This document shows, piece after piece, positions 7,747-16,220 of a stretch of 64,000 nt of DNA. The stretch's first letter is position 1. The number at the start of each line of letters is the position of its first letter. The position numbers and the translations under genes were made by a program. Below the pieces are notes generated by a model. It searched no databases. It was given only the letters and a program-made list of their open reading frames with translations, and was not told the origin of the DNA. Source of the stretch: Aeromonas australiensis (GTDB lineage Bacteria; Pseudomonadota; Gammaproteobacteria; Enterobacterales; Aeromonadaceae); the NCBI RefSeq assembly GCF_000819725.1, contig NZ_CDDH01000009.1, positions 33,007 to 97,006 on the forward strand, read 5' to 3'.

Positions 7747-8662
7747 AATGGTGTGATGCGGATCATGTTTCTGGTCGGATCTTTCGTTGATGTGAGCGAG
7801 CATAGTGCGAGCCCCTGATATGTTTTTGGATGCCGATCCACTCGAGGCTCTTTTGTTGGTTCGGATATGGCATCCTGAATGAAGGATATCCGGCAGCTAT
7901 TTTCATGAAATTTTCAGCTTCAGCGAGCAGCTCTTTTTTTATCCGCTAATATTGATGGGGTTATAAAGCAAGGGGGGAACGGGTTGTGGATGGATATGAC
8001 AGTGGATGTGTGTATCTGGCAATTGAAATGCTGTTGAGTGATGGGGAATATGGTGCCGAATCACATCATGGTGCGAATCGGGAGAGCGCTATCAGAAGTA
8101 CCGATATCAGTCATGATTTTGACCCCGCCAATATTCCATTGCTGTTGACAGAATAGACCTGACCGTGTGTGATCCTTGTGAGCTCAAGCCAGTGTCCTGG
8201 TATTTGCTGGCTTGACTCATCACTATTTCAACGATCTTCCTTGCCTCTCTCCTCTCACTATTTTCATCGTGTGTGCTTCTGCTGCGCTTGCACAAACCCT
8301 GATATGGCCTGTCATGGCGCTTGAGTCAGAGTGATAACCTTGCCCGCTGATTATCATTCACAGGGTCTGTGAGGATACATGATTGCAGGGCTTGCCATCT
8401 GGTTCTGGTATTTTCCCGGAGGGGAGAGGCCATCATATCGTTATTACTATTAGTCATCTAAATAACCACAGTATGGCTCGCTCGTTTTATCGTCCAACTG
8501 CTTGGTCTGGCCGGCTATCGATGGTGTGCTGAGCTGCGTGCGTTGGTGGCGCCATGATGTTTAAGTTTTTAATGTTTTTATATGGCTTTGCAGTCTGGCT
8601 AACCGACAGGGGCGAGGGGGATCAATAAAGTAGCGCCACAATCACACGCAGAGTACATAACA
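7747..8662. other. Long intergenic region between the MarR operon and the malate operon
   Basis: About 0.9 kb with base composition visibly more AT-rich than the flanking genes. It should contain the promoter and CitB-type regulator sites for the operon starting at 8663. An AT-rich block (8437-8470) stands out, but I cannot define a motif. One small reading frame with a good ribosome-binding site (7986-8156) is listed separately. The start of the transporter at 8663 has only a weak ribosome-binding site. Confidence 0.5.
7986..8156 (+). CDS. Possible small protein, GTG start
   Basis: A 56-codon frame begins with GTG at 7986, 8 nt after an AGGGGGG site (7971-7977), and ends at TAG 8154-8156. 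The product is acidic with a plausible mixed composition: it starts VDGYDSGCVYLAIEMLLSDG and ends FDPANIPLLLTE. I recognise no family. It lies in a long intergenic region, so it may be a real small gene, a remnant, or chance. Support is the ribosome-binding site and residue mix only. Confidence 0.25.
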   Translation: MDGYDSGCVYLAIEMLLSDGEYGAESHHGANRESAIRSTDISHDFDPANIPLLLTE

Positions 8663-9979
8663 ATGAAAAACCTCTCACCCCTACAAACCACACAAGAAAA
8701 GGCCGCCTTGATGGGCGGCCAACAAATTGCCGGGATGCCGCTCTTTATATTTCTCGGGCTGGCAACCTGCGTTCTCTTTTCCGGCTTTAATGGCTCGTTG
8801 CCGCTGGGCATGGTTGGTGCGCTGGCGCTGATGTTCGTGCTGGGCACCCTGCTGACCGAGCTGGGTGAGCGGATCATGCCGATCCGTGAATACCTGGGGG
8901 GTGGCACCATCCTCGCTATCTTCGGCGGCGCCGCCCTGTTCGAATACCAACTGCTGCCGGTACAGGCCGGGCAGGTCATCACCAACTTTATGAAGGAGGG
9001 GGGCTTTCTTAACTTCTTTATCGCCAGTCTGGTGACCGGCTCGGTGTTTGGCATGAGCAGTGCTCTGCTGAAAAATGCCGCCATGCGTTATCTGCCGGTG
9101 ATCCTCGGCGGTGTGACGCTGGCGCTGCTGAGCGTGGGGCTGGTCGGCTCTCTGATGGGTTACGGCTTCAAGAGTGCGGTGCTGCTGATCGGCCTGCCGA
9201 TCATGGGCGGTGGCATGGGCGCTGGCGCGGTGCCGTTGGTGGAGATCCTCTCCGGCCCGATGCAGATGTCCAGCGCGGATCTATTGTCACGCATGGTACC
9301 GGCGGTGGTGATCGCCAATACCCTGGCGATTCTGGTGGGTTCCCTACTGGTGCGCCTTGGTCGTCGTTACCCTTCCCTGACCGGCAACGGCACACTGATG
9401 GTGAAAGAGATTGATCAGAATATCGCTGACGAGCAGGTCGAGGCACCGACCCTGCAGAGTCTCGGTATGGGACTTTTCATCAGCTCCAGCATGTTTGTGT
9501 TGGGCTCCCTGCTTGGCAATTTTATTCCCATGCACCCCTTCGCCCTGATGATTTTGGCGGTTGCCTTTATCAAGGTGAGTGGCCTGTTGCCGCGCCGTTA
9601 TGAGCAGGCGGCGGCCGACTGGTATCAGTTTGTGGTGAGCAACCTCACCCCCTCCCTGCTGGTGGGGATCGGCGTCGCCTACACCAGTATTCCGGAGCTT
9701 ATCAGCGCTTTTTCCATCAGCTACGTTGTGCTGGTCATGGTCACTGTGGTGGGGGGCGCCCTTGGTGCGGCGCTGGTCGGCAAGCTGATCGGCTTCTATC
9801 CCATCGAGGCGGCCATCACTGGCGGACTCTGTATGGCCAACATGGGGGGCACCGGCGATGTCGCTGTGCTCTCGGCGGCCCAGCGCATGAAGCTGATGCC
9901 CTTTGCCCAAATATCTTCTCGCCTTGGCGGTGCCGTGATGCTGATTTTGGCCACCGCCCTTATCTCCCTGCTTGCCTGA
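8663..9979 (+). CDS. 2-hydroxycarboxylate transporter (CitS/MaeN/CimH family)
   Basis: Secondary transporter of 438 residues for citrate or malate, normally a Na+ or H+ symporter. It has about eleven hydrophobic segments and two GG-containing re-entrant motifs typical of the family: PIMGGGMGAGAVPLVEI in the first half and GGLCMANMGGTGDVAVLSAA in the second. A cytoplasmic loop near residues 230-270 separates the halves. It is the first gene of a tight operon with a malic enzyme 23 bp downstream and a CitA/CitB-type two-component pair. That context favours L-malate as substrate, but citrate is possible because no citrate lyase is visible either way. Confidence 0.88.
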   Translation: MKNLSPLQTTQEKAALMGGQQIAGMPLFIFLGLATCVLFSGFNGSLPLGMVGALALMFVLGTLLTELGERIMPIREYLGGGTILAIFGGAALFEYQLLPVQAGQVITNFMKEGGFLNFFIASLVTGSVFGMSSALLKNAAMRYLPVILGGVTLALLSVGLVGSLMGYGFKSAVLLIGLPIMGGGMGAGAVPLVEILSGPMQMSSADLLSRMVPAVVIANTLAILVGSLLVRLGRRYPSLTGNGTLMVKEIDQNIADEQVEAPTLQSLGMGLFISSSMFVLGSLLGNFIPMHPFALMILAVAFIKVSGLLPRRYEQAAADWYQFVVSNLTPSLLVGIGVAYTSIPELISAFSISYVVLVMVTVVGGALGAALVGKLIGFYPIEAAITGGLCMANMGGTGDVAVLSAAQRMKLMPFAQISSRLGGAVMLILATALISLLA

Positions 9980-10002
9980 TACCGGATTGAGGAACAAACA
10001 AG

Positions 10003-11553
10003 ATGAACGACATCATGATGGGTACCAGCCTGCCCTATGCCGAGCGCAAACGTCAGGGCGTGCGGGGTCGTATGCCCCATAAGGAGGAGTCCCTCTCTCA
10101 GCAGCGGCGGCGGATCTACCGGCTGGTCAGCGCCATGCAAAGCCCGTTTGACCAGCATCTGCTGTTGCGTCAGCTGCAGGAGGACAATCCGGTGCTGTTC
10201 TACGATCTGGTGCGCCACCACCTGCCGGAGCTGTTGCCGATCATCTATACCCCGGTGGTGGGGGAGGCGTGCCAGCGCCACAGCGACCTCTATCTGCGCA
10301 GCCACGGCCTCTATCTCTCCTGGCACGACAGGGATGATCTGGATGATATCCTCGAGTCGGTGGAGCAGGAGGTGGACGTGATCGTCATCTCCGATGGCGA
10401 GCGGGTGCTGGGGCTCGGCGATCTCGGTATCGGCGGCATGGGGATCTGTATCGGCAAGTTGGCGCTCTACTCCGCTGCTGGCGGCATTAATCCGGCGCGC
10501 ACCCTGCCGCTCTGTGTCGATGTGGGTACCAACAACCCCGAGCTGCTGGAGGATGACTCCTACCTCGGCTGGCAATCGCCGCGCATTGACGGCGAGAGCT
10601 ACTACCACTTTATGGACAAGGTTGTGGCCGCCATTCGCAAGCGCTGGCCGCAGGTGGTGCTGCAGTTTGAAGACTTTGCCGGCAAGCACGCCGCCAACTT
10701 GCTGACCCGCTATCGGGACGAGCTCTGCATGTTCAACGACGATATTCAAGGGACGGCGGCGGTCGCCTCTGCCTGCGTGCTGGCCGGGTTGCAGCAGGCG
10801 GGTACCGCCCTGGGCGATGTCCCGGTGCTGATCGTCGGCGCGGGTTCGGCCGGTTGCGGCATCGCCGCCATGCTGGCCCAGCTGGCGGGGCGCTGCGATG
10901 GCGTCTGGCTGTTTGATCAGGATGGAGTGGTTTGCGGCGATCGTCCCAATCTGACCCGTACCCAGTTGCCGTTTGCCCGAGCCGTGGAGGAGGGGAGCAG
11001 TTCGTTGCTCGACACTATTCGCTTGGTGCGCCCGGCGGTCTTGATTGGGGTGAGCGGTCAGGGCGGCCTCTTTACCCGCGAGGTGTTGCAGGCGATGGGG
11101 GAGGTGTGCGCGCAGCCGGTGATCCTGCCGCTCTCCAACCCGACCCGCAGTGCCGAGGCTACCCCCGATCAGGTGTGGGATGCCACCGCAGGTCGCGCCC
11201 TGCTGGCCACCGGCAGCCCCTTTGCACCTGTGACGGTAGCAGGAGAGCTGCGGCTGGTCTCCCAGTGCAACAACGTCTATGTCTTCCCGGGGATTGGTCT
11301 GGGGGCCTGCGCCGTCAAGGCGCGCCGCATCAGCGATGGCATGTTGCTGGCCGCGGTGCGGGCGGTCGGTGCCTATCCACTGGAGGCTGGGCGACTGCTA
11401 CCCCCGATTGAACAGGTGGGAGAGGTGGCCCGCGCCGTTGCCAGAGCGGTGGCGCTTTGTGCCCGCGAGGAGGGGCTGGCCGATTTTGTCGGCGATCCGG
11501 CACCTTTGATTGACCAGACCTGGTGGCATCCGCACTATTGGGCAGCGTCCTGA
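10003..11553 (+). CDS. NAD-type malic enzyme (operon copy)
   Basis: Oxidative decarboxylation of malate to pyruvate. The 516-residue protein has the malic-enzyme signatures LPIIYTPVVGEAC (catalytic tyrosine), [43 protein letters not shown] (metal-binding aspartates) and a Rossmann motif [14 protein letters not shown]. It is about 48 residues shorter than the paralogue at 40169, mostly at the N-terminus and in loops, and clearly divergent in sequence. Its place between the 2-hydroxycarboxylate transporter and the two-component genes suggests an inducible enzyme for external malate, whereas the other copy stands alone. Confidence 0.92.
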   Translation: MNDIMMGTSLPYAERKRQGVRGRMPHKEESLSQQRRRIYRLVSAMQSPFDQHLLLRQLQEDNPVLFYDLVRHHLPELLPIIYTPVVGEACQRHSDLYLRSHGLYLSWHDRDDLDDILESVEQEVDVIVISDGERVLGLGDLGIGGMGICIGKLALYSAAGGINPARTLPLCVDVGTNNPELLEDDSYLGWQSPRIDGESYYHFMDKVVAAIRKRWPQVVLQFEDFAGKHAANLLTRYRDELCMFNDDIQGTAAVASACVLAGLQQAGTALGDVPVLIVGAGSAGCGIAAMLAQLAGRCDGVWLFDQDGVVCGDRPNLTRTQLPFARAVEEGSSSLLDTIRLVRPAVLIGVSGQGGLFTREVLQAMGEVCAQPVILPLSNPTRSAEATPDQVWDATAGRALLATGSPFAPVTVAGELRLVSQCNNVYVFPGIGLGACAVKARRISDGMLLAAVRAVGAYPLEAGRLLPPIEQVGEVARAVARAVALCAREEGLADFVGDPAPLIDQTWWHPHYWAAS

Positions 11554-11570
11554 CGTTTTAAGGTATGTGT

Positions 11571-13139
11571 ATGAAACTTCGCCACCAGCTGGTCACCCTC
11601 TCGCTTGGGCTCTCTCTGCTGCTGATCCTCATTTTGGGTACTCTGCTTGCCCTCTTCATCCGCCATATTCTGGAGAGCAACCTGGAGGAGAAAGGGAGTG
11701 ATCTGGCTCGGGTGATGGCGGCGGATACCCGGGTGGTTGAAGCGCTGCGCCAGGGGAGTGATCCGAGCCTGCGCGACTACATAGAGGCGGTCTGCAACCG
11801 CACCGATGCCACCTATATGGTGGTGACCGATGAGCATGGCCACCGTCTCAGCCACCCTAACACCGAGCTGGTCGGGCAGAAGTTTCGCGGCGAGGATATC
11901 TGGCCGGTGTTGCATGAGCGGCGCAGCTACTGCTCGCGGGATATGGGTACGCTAGGGCCTGCCATTCGTTGTTTCTCCCCGGTGGTGGGCGGTGACGGGC
12001 GCGTCATGGGGGCCGTGGTTGTTGGTTATCTGATGCAGCAGGTAGAGGGCATCTATATGGAGCGGGTGGCCCTGCTCATCAGTGCCATCGTGGCCGTATT
12101 AGGGTGCGGCCTGCTGCTGGCACTCTGGGTGCAATACCTGCTGCGCAAGACCCTGCTCGATCTGGAGCCGGAGGCGATCGTGCGCCGCTTTACTCTGCAA
12201 GATCTGGTGCTGGAGCACATCACCGAAGGGGTCATCGCCCTCGATGGCCGCGGCAACATCAACATGATCAACAGCACCGCCAGCTACCAGCTGCGGCTGC
12301 CGGTTACCGGGCGCCATGCCCTGCAGGGGCAGTCGCTGGCGGAGCTGGTGCCGCCCCTTGCCCCCTGTCTGGAGCAGGAGGGTGGCGAGGTGACCTTCAC
12401 CATTCAGGGAGAGTCATTTGTCGGTCGCTGGCAGGCGGTGCAGGGCAAGGCGCCGGGACGGCTGTTGATCTTCAGCCGTCCGGAGGTGGCTGCCAGTCTG
12501 GGGGTGCAGGTGACCCATCTGCGCCAGTATGCCGAGATGCTGCGGATGCAGAGCCATGAGTTTGCCAACAAGCTGAGCAGTCTCTCCGGCCTGTTGCAGC
12601 TGGGCCATGTGGATCAGGCGGTGGAGCTTATCCAGCAGGAGAACGAAGCGTGCCAGACCATGCTGCAGGAGCTGCTGCGGCTGATCGACAACAAGCCGGT
12701 GGCGGGGCTTATTCTCGGCAAGTTCAGCCGGGCCCGCGAGCTGGGGGTGACCCTGGAGCTCGATCCCGACTCGGCGCTGGCGGAGTATCCGGCTTCGGTT
12801 TCGGCCGATCTCATCACCCTCATTGGCAACCTGCTGGACAACGGCCTGCAGGCGGCCTGGCGCAACCGCCAGCAGCGGCCGCCGCGGGTGCTGCTCTCCC
12901 TGTGCGATGTGGGGCGGCGGCTGGTGATCGAGGTGGAGGATAGTGGCGAGGGGGTCGACGAGGAGCTGGCCGATCATCTGTTCGATTACGGGGTGAGTCG
13001 CCAGAGCGGCGATCACGGGGTGGGTCTGTTCCTGGTCAAGGAGACCGTGGGTCGGCACGAGGGTGTGATAGAATGGCGGCGAACCGCCGAGCAGACCACC
13101 CTGTTTGGTATCTACTTGAATAAAAACCAATTAATGTGA
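11571..13139 (+). CDS. CitA/DcuS-family sensor histidine kinase
   Basis: Membrane sensor of 522 residues from the second ATG (11571), which has AGG 7 nt upstream; the ATG at 11565 is too close to that site. Domains in order: TM1 (residues 9-30), periplasmic PAS-like citrate/malate sensor with VVTDEHGHRLSHP, TM2 (about 167-190), a cytoplasmic PAS (about 210-305), the Spo0B-type phosphoacceptor helix with H329 in MQSHEFANKLSSLSG, and an ATPase with N-box NLLDNGLQAA and DHGVGLFLVKE. It starts 17 bp after the malic enzyme and 3 bp before its regulator. It probably senses malate or citrate. Confidence 0.93.
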   Translation: MKLRHQLVTLSLGLSLLLILILGTLLALFIRHILESNLEEKGSDLARVMAADTRVVEALRQGSDPSLRDYIEAVCNRTDATYMVVTDEHGHRLSHPNTELVGQKFRGEDIWPVLHERRSYCSRDMGTLGPAIRCFSPVVGGDGRVMGAVVVGYLMQQVEGIYMERVALLISAIVAVLGCGLLLALWVQYLLRKTLLDLEPEAIVRRFTLQDLVLEHITEGVIALDGRGNINMINSTASYQLRLPVTGRHALQGQSLAELVPPLAPCLEQEGGEVTFTIQGESFVGRWQAVQGKAPGRLLIFSRPEVAASLGVQVTHLRQYAEMLRMQSHEFANKLSSLSGLLQLGHVDQAVELIQQENEACQTMLQELLRLIDNKPVAGLILGKFSRARELGVTLELDPDSALAEYPASVSADLITLIGNLLDNGLQAAWRNRQQRPPRVLLSLCDVGRRLVIEVEDSGEGVDEELADHLFDYGVSRQSGDHGVGLFLVKETVGRHEGVIEWRRTAEQTTLFGIYLNKNQLM

Positions 13140-13142
13140 GCC

Positions 13143-13838
13143 ATGGACCCAATAATCACGCTTGTTATTGAAGATGACGATCGGATCGGTGCCATCTTGT
13201 CAGAACTGGTGGCGGCGACCCCCGGTTTCTCCCTGCTGGGGCGGGCCGGCACCCTGGCCCAGGCCGATGCCATGATGGCCGGTGTGGTGCCCCAACTGTT
13301 GCTGGTGGATGTCTCCTTGCCCGATGGCTCAGGCCTGGAGTGGGTGAGCCGTCTGCGCAGCCACAACCGCGAAGCCTATGTCATCATGGTGACTGCCTCG
13401 CGGGATGTGGAGACCATCCAGCAGGCCCTCAATCTGGGGGTTCATGACTACGTCATCAAGCCATTGCGGCTGTTTCGCATCCAGCAGAGTCTGGACGAAA
13501 TCCAGCAACTGCACAGCCGCCTCTGCGAGCGGGGTCGGCTGGAACAGGAAGATCTCGACAAGCTGCTGGGCAAAGGAGGGCGCTCCCAGATCAAGGAGAT
13601 GCGCGTCACCCCCAAGGGGATCGACAGCATCACCCTGCGTCAGGTGCTCGACCTGCTGGCGGGCGAGCCGGAGAGCGTCTTCTCCACCGACACGGTGGCG
13701 CTGCGACTCTCTCTCAGCCGCACTACGGCGCGTCGATATCTGGAGTATCTGGAGTCGGAAGACAAGGTCGATGTGGATCTTAACTACGGTCAGCGGGGGC
13801 GCCCCGAGCGGCGTTATCGCTGGCGCCGGGCAGGCTGA
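13143..13838 (+). CDS. CitB/DcuR-family response regulator
   Basis: A 231-residue regulator. The receiver domain (about 1-125) has acidic residues D11-D13, phosphoacceptor D56 in LLLVDVSLPDG, T in MVTAS and K in VIKPL. The C-terminal winged helix-turn-helix (about 160-230) includes VALRLSLSRTTARRYLEYLE, typical of the CitB group. It partners the kinase immediately upstream and should activate the transporter/malic enzyme operon, probably from sites in the long region before 8663. A terminator follows at 13869. Confidence 0.93.
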   Translation: MDPIITLVIEDDDRIGAILSELVAATPGFSLLGRAGTLAQADAMMAGVVPQLLLVDVSLPDGSGLEWVSRLRSHNREAYVIMVTASRDVETIQQALNLGVHDYVIKPLRLFRIQQSLDEIQQLHSRLCERGRLEQEDLDKLLGKGGRSQIKEMRVTPKGIDSITLRQVLDLLAGEPESVFSTDTVALRLSLSRTTARRYLEYLESEDKVDVDLNYGQRGRPERRYRWRRAG

Positions 13839-13868
13839 TATGCTGTGTCTGAGTGCATTTGAACAGGA

Positions 13869-13897
13869 GGAGGGAGCCAGCGGCTCCCTCCTTTTTT
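13869..13897 (+). terminator. Terminator of the malate/citrate operon
   Basis: GGAGGGAGCC and GGCTCCCTCC form a perfect 10-bp stem, followed by six T residues. Confidence 0.9.
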
Positions 13898-13912
13898 ATG
13901 CTGGATGAGCCG

Positions 13913-14083
13913 TCAGGCGGCGTTACCTGCTGGCTGAGTAGGGCCTTTTTTCAACTGGGAGGCCATCACCCCGTCCAGGATCAGCCCGCCACCCAGCAGG
14001 TGATAGCCGTGGTTCGGTTCGCCCAGCCCAATAACGGCGATAAGCGCATACAGAGCGGTAGCAGGTTCATAAAAATTGAGGTG
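13913..14083 (-). pseudogene. Remnant of an EamA-family transporter (C-terminal end only)
   Basis: The minus strand reads NFYEPATALYALIAVIGLGE, then LLGGGLILDGVMASQ and a basic tail to a stop at 13913. This is the last helix pair of EamA/DMT transporters, whose conserved form is an EP-x-TA helix, a GE, then GG-x-LIL-x-GV. Everything upstream of about residue 14 of this fragment has no family resemblance, so roughly 80% of the gene is missing. The break abuts the 5' break of an AraC-type remnant on the other strand, implying one deletion. Confidence 0.6.
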
Positions 14084-14104
14084 CGTTCTGCCCCATACAG
14101 GCGA

Positions 14105-14470
14105 GGCGCGCTTCATAGTGACCCGGCAGATCCGCGCACCCTCGCTCAGTGGGCTGCGCAGCTACATAGCACTGAGCTGACCCTGGCTCGCCGCTGCTTG
14201 CGGGAGCTGGGGATGAGCTTCGGTCAGTGGCGGGCGCGCTTGCGATTGATCAAGGCGCTGGCTTGGCTCAAGGAGGATCTGCCCGTTCAGGAGGTCAGCT
14301 GGCGGCTCGGTTATGGCTCCACCTCGGCCTTTATCGCCATGTTCCACCGCGAGCTGGGCTGTTCACCCCAGCGCTATCGCCAACAGCTGGCCACCGGGGA
14401 GCGCAGGCTCATCTATCGTAATAAAGGGGCGCCCGCAGGCGCCCTTTCTGATGACATTTGCTTGTGCTAG
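14105..14470 (+). pseudogene. Remnant of an AraC-family regulator (DNA-binding domain only)
   Basis: From about 14105 the plus strand encodes an AraC/XylS DNA-binding domain: DPADPRTLAQWAAQLHSTEL, LARRCLRELGMSFGQW, then the second helix-turn-helix VQEVSWRLGYGSTSAFIAMF and SPQRYRQQL. The N-terminal cupin expected in this subgroup is absent. Upstream codons in the frame are antisense to the EamA remnant and not family-like. The frame runs on through the terminator hairpin into the aldehyde dehydrogenase stop region, so the natural stop also seems lost. Probably non-functional, though a free DNA-binding domain cannot be excluded. Confidence 0.6.
14427..14447. terminator. Terminator between the AraC remnant and aldehyde dehydrogenase
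   Basis: GGGCGCC-CGCA-GGCGCCC followed by TTT on the plus strand and preceded by AAA, so it can serve both converging units. Confidence 0.65.
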
Positions 14471-15984
14471 AAGAAGCCGAGCGGGTTGATGTCGTGGCTC
14501 ACCAGCAGGTTCTTGGTGTTCTGGTAGTGGTCCAGCATCATCTTGTGGGTCTCGCGGCCAATCCCCGACTTTTTGTAACCGCCAAAGGCGGCGTGTGCCG
14601 GGTAGGCGTGGTAGCAGTTGACCCAGACCCGGCCAGCCTGAATGCCACGCCCCATGCGCCAGGCCAGGTTGCTGTCGCGGGTCCACAGGCCTGCTCCCAA
14701 CCCGTACTGGGTGTCGTTGGCAATGGCCAGTGCCTCTGCTTCGTCCTTGAAGGTGGTGACCCCGAGCGCAGGCCCGAAGATCTCCTCCTGGAACACCCGC
14801 ATCTTGTTCTGACCGGAGAAGATGGTGGGCTGGATGTAGAAGCCCCCCTCCAGCCCGCTCACCTTGGCCGGGCCACCGCCGATCAGCATCTTTGCCCCTT
14901 CACCGCGACCAATTTCCATATAGCTCAGGATCTTGTCGAACTGCTCGCGGGATGCCTGCGCCCCCACCTGAGTGGCGGTATCGAGGGGGTTACCCTGCAC
15001 GATAGTGCGGGCGCGGGCCAGCACCCGGTCCATGAAGTCGTCATAGATGCTGGCCTGCACCAGGGCGCGGGAGGGGCAGGTACATACCTCGCCCTGGTTG
15101 AAGAAGGTCATCAGCATCCCTTCTACCGCCTTGTCGATATAGCTGCTCTCGTGCTGCATCACGTCGGCGAAGTAGATGTTGGGGGACTTGCCACCCAGCT
15201 CCACGGTGGAGGGGATCAGCTTGTCGGCGGCGCAGCGCAGGATATGGGCGCCCACTTCGGTCGAACCGGTGAAGGCGAGTTTCTGGATCCGGTTGCTGGT
15301 GGCCAGCGCCTGACCTGCCTCTGCGCCGAAGCCGTTGACCACGTTGACTACGCCGGGGGGCAGGATGTCCTTGATGAGATCCATCATCAGCATGATGGTG
15401 ACCGGGGTCTGCTCGGCGGGCTTGAGCACGCTGCAGCAACCCGCTGCCAGCACCGGGGCCAGCTTCCAGGCGGCCATCAGCAGCGGGAAGTTCCACGGGA
15501 TGATCTGGCCGACTACGCCGATGGGCTCCTTGAAGTGGTAGCTGACGGTGTTCTGATCCAGCTCGGCGGCCGAGCCCTCCTGAGCGCGAATGCAGCCAGC
15601 GAAGTAGCGGAAGTGATCCACCACCAGCGGCAGGTCTGCCGCCAGGGTTTCACGCACCGCCTTGCCGTTCTCCCAGGTTTCGGCGATGGCGAGCCGTTCG
15701 ATGTTCTGCTCGATGCGATCGGCGATGCGCAGCAGCAGGTTGCTGCGCTCGGTGACGCTGGTCTTGCTCCAGCTGGTGAACGCCTTGTGGGCGGCATCCA
15801 GCGCCAGCTCGATATCGGCGGCGTCGGAGCGGGCGACCTCGCAGAATACTTTGCCATCCACCGGCGAGATGTTTTCAAAGTAGCGGCCGGCGCGAGGAGC
15901 CACCCACTCACCACCGATGAAGTTGTCGTAACGGGACTTGAAGCTGACCAGGGCACCTGCCTGACCGGGAGCGGTATAAATCAT
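14467..15984 (-). CDS. NAD-dependent aldehyde dehydrogenase (AldB/ExaC/AcoD type)
   Basis: A 505-residue enzyme oxidising acetaldehyde or related aldehydes. The ATG at 15984 ([10 protein letters not shown]) matches the usual family start; an upstream start would add about 27 residues of promoter DNA. Motifs: [20 protein letters not shown] (cofactor site), [20 protein letters not shown] (general-base Glu), [13 protein letters not shown] (catalytic Cys), [13 protein letters not shown] and a C-terminal [19 protein letters not shown] sigma-54 promoter lies about 65 bp upstream and a divergent AcoR-like activator follows, so expression is probably induced by an aldehyde, alcohol or acetoin. Confidence 0.93.
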   Translation of the reverse strand: MIYTAPGQAGALVSFKSRYDNFIGGEWVAPRAGRYFENISPVDGKVFCEVARSDAADIELALDAAHKAFTSWSKTSVTERSNLLLRIADRIEQNIERLAIAETWENGKAVRETLAADLPLVVDHFRYFAGCIRAQEGSAAELDQNTVSYHFKEPIGVVGQIIPWNFPLLMAAWKLAPVLAAGCCSVLKPAEQTPVTIMLMMDLIKDILPPGVVNVVNGFGAEAGQALATSNRIQKLAFTGSTEVGAHILRCAADKLIPSTVELGGKSPNIYFADVMQHESSYIDKAVEGMLMTFFNQGEVCTCPSRALVQASIYDDFMDRVLARARTIVQGNPLDTATQVGAQASREQFDKILSYMEIGRGEGAKMLIGGGPAKVSGLEGGFYIQPTIFSGQNKMRVFQEEIFGPALGVTTFKDEAEALAIANDTQYGLGAGLWTRDSNLAWRMGRGIQAGRVWVNCYHAYPAHAAFGGYKKSGIGRETHKMMLDHYQNTKNLLVSHDINPLGFF

Positions 15985-16048
15985 CGCATCATCCTTTATG
16001 TGTGTGGTCCTGACCGGACTGGCTGACAGACCGGTTGCCAGCTGATAT

Positions 16049-16064
16049 CGCAAGGGGCGTGCCA
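16049..16064 (-). promoter_or_regulatory. Sigma-54 promoter of the aldehyde dehydrogenase gene
   Basis: On the minus strand, TGGCACGCCCCTTGCG matches the -24/-12 consensus TGGCAC-N5-TTGCW except for the final base. It lies 65-80 bp before the dehydrogenase ATG and is paired with a divergent sigma-54 activator gene. Confidence 0.85.
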
Positions 16065-16161
16065 AAGGGTCTGACCAGCAGACAGAAGGTTACAAAAACG
16101 TTATCAAACGGGGTGTGGCAGCGTATCTTGGTTAACCAATGACCACGGCTATTGCGATAAA

Positions 16162-16182
16162 ACTGTACCGTTTCTGGACAGT
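16162..16182. promoter_or_regulatory. Candidate upstream activator site for the AcoR-like protein
   Basis: ACTGTACC and GGACAGT flank a 6-nt centre, forming a near-palindrome of 21 bp. It lies about 100 bp upstream of the -24 element, the usual position for an enhancer-binding protein, and close to the activator's own start. No copy-number or binding evidence beyond symmetry and position. Confidence 0.4.
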
Positions 16183-16220
16183 GGCCGAGACAGTCGTGCT
16201 GTTTGTGAACAGGAGGCGTG

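Noticed and set aside
8107..8295. 62-codon minus-strand frame in the intergenic region
   Set aside because: No ribosome-binding site, odd charged composition, and it overlaps the end of the better-supported small plus-strand frame.
14458..16026. 522-codon plus-strand frame opposite the aldehyde dehydrogenase
   Set aside because: Antisense shadow with Gly/His/Val-rich composition and no domain.
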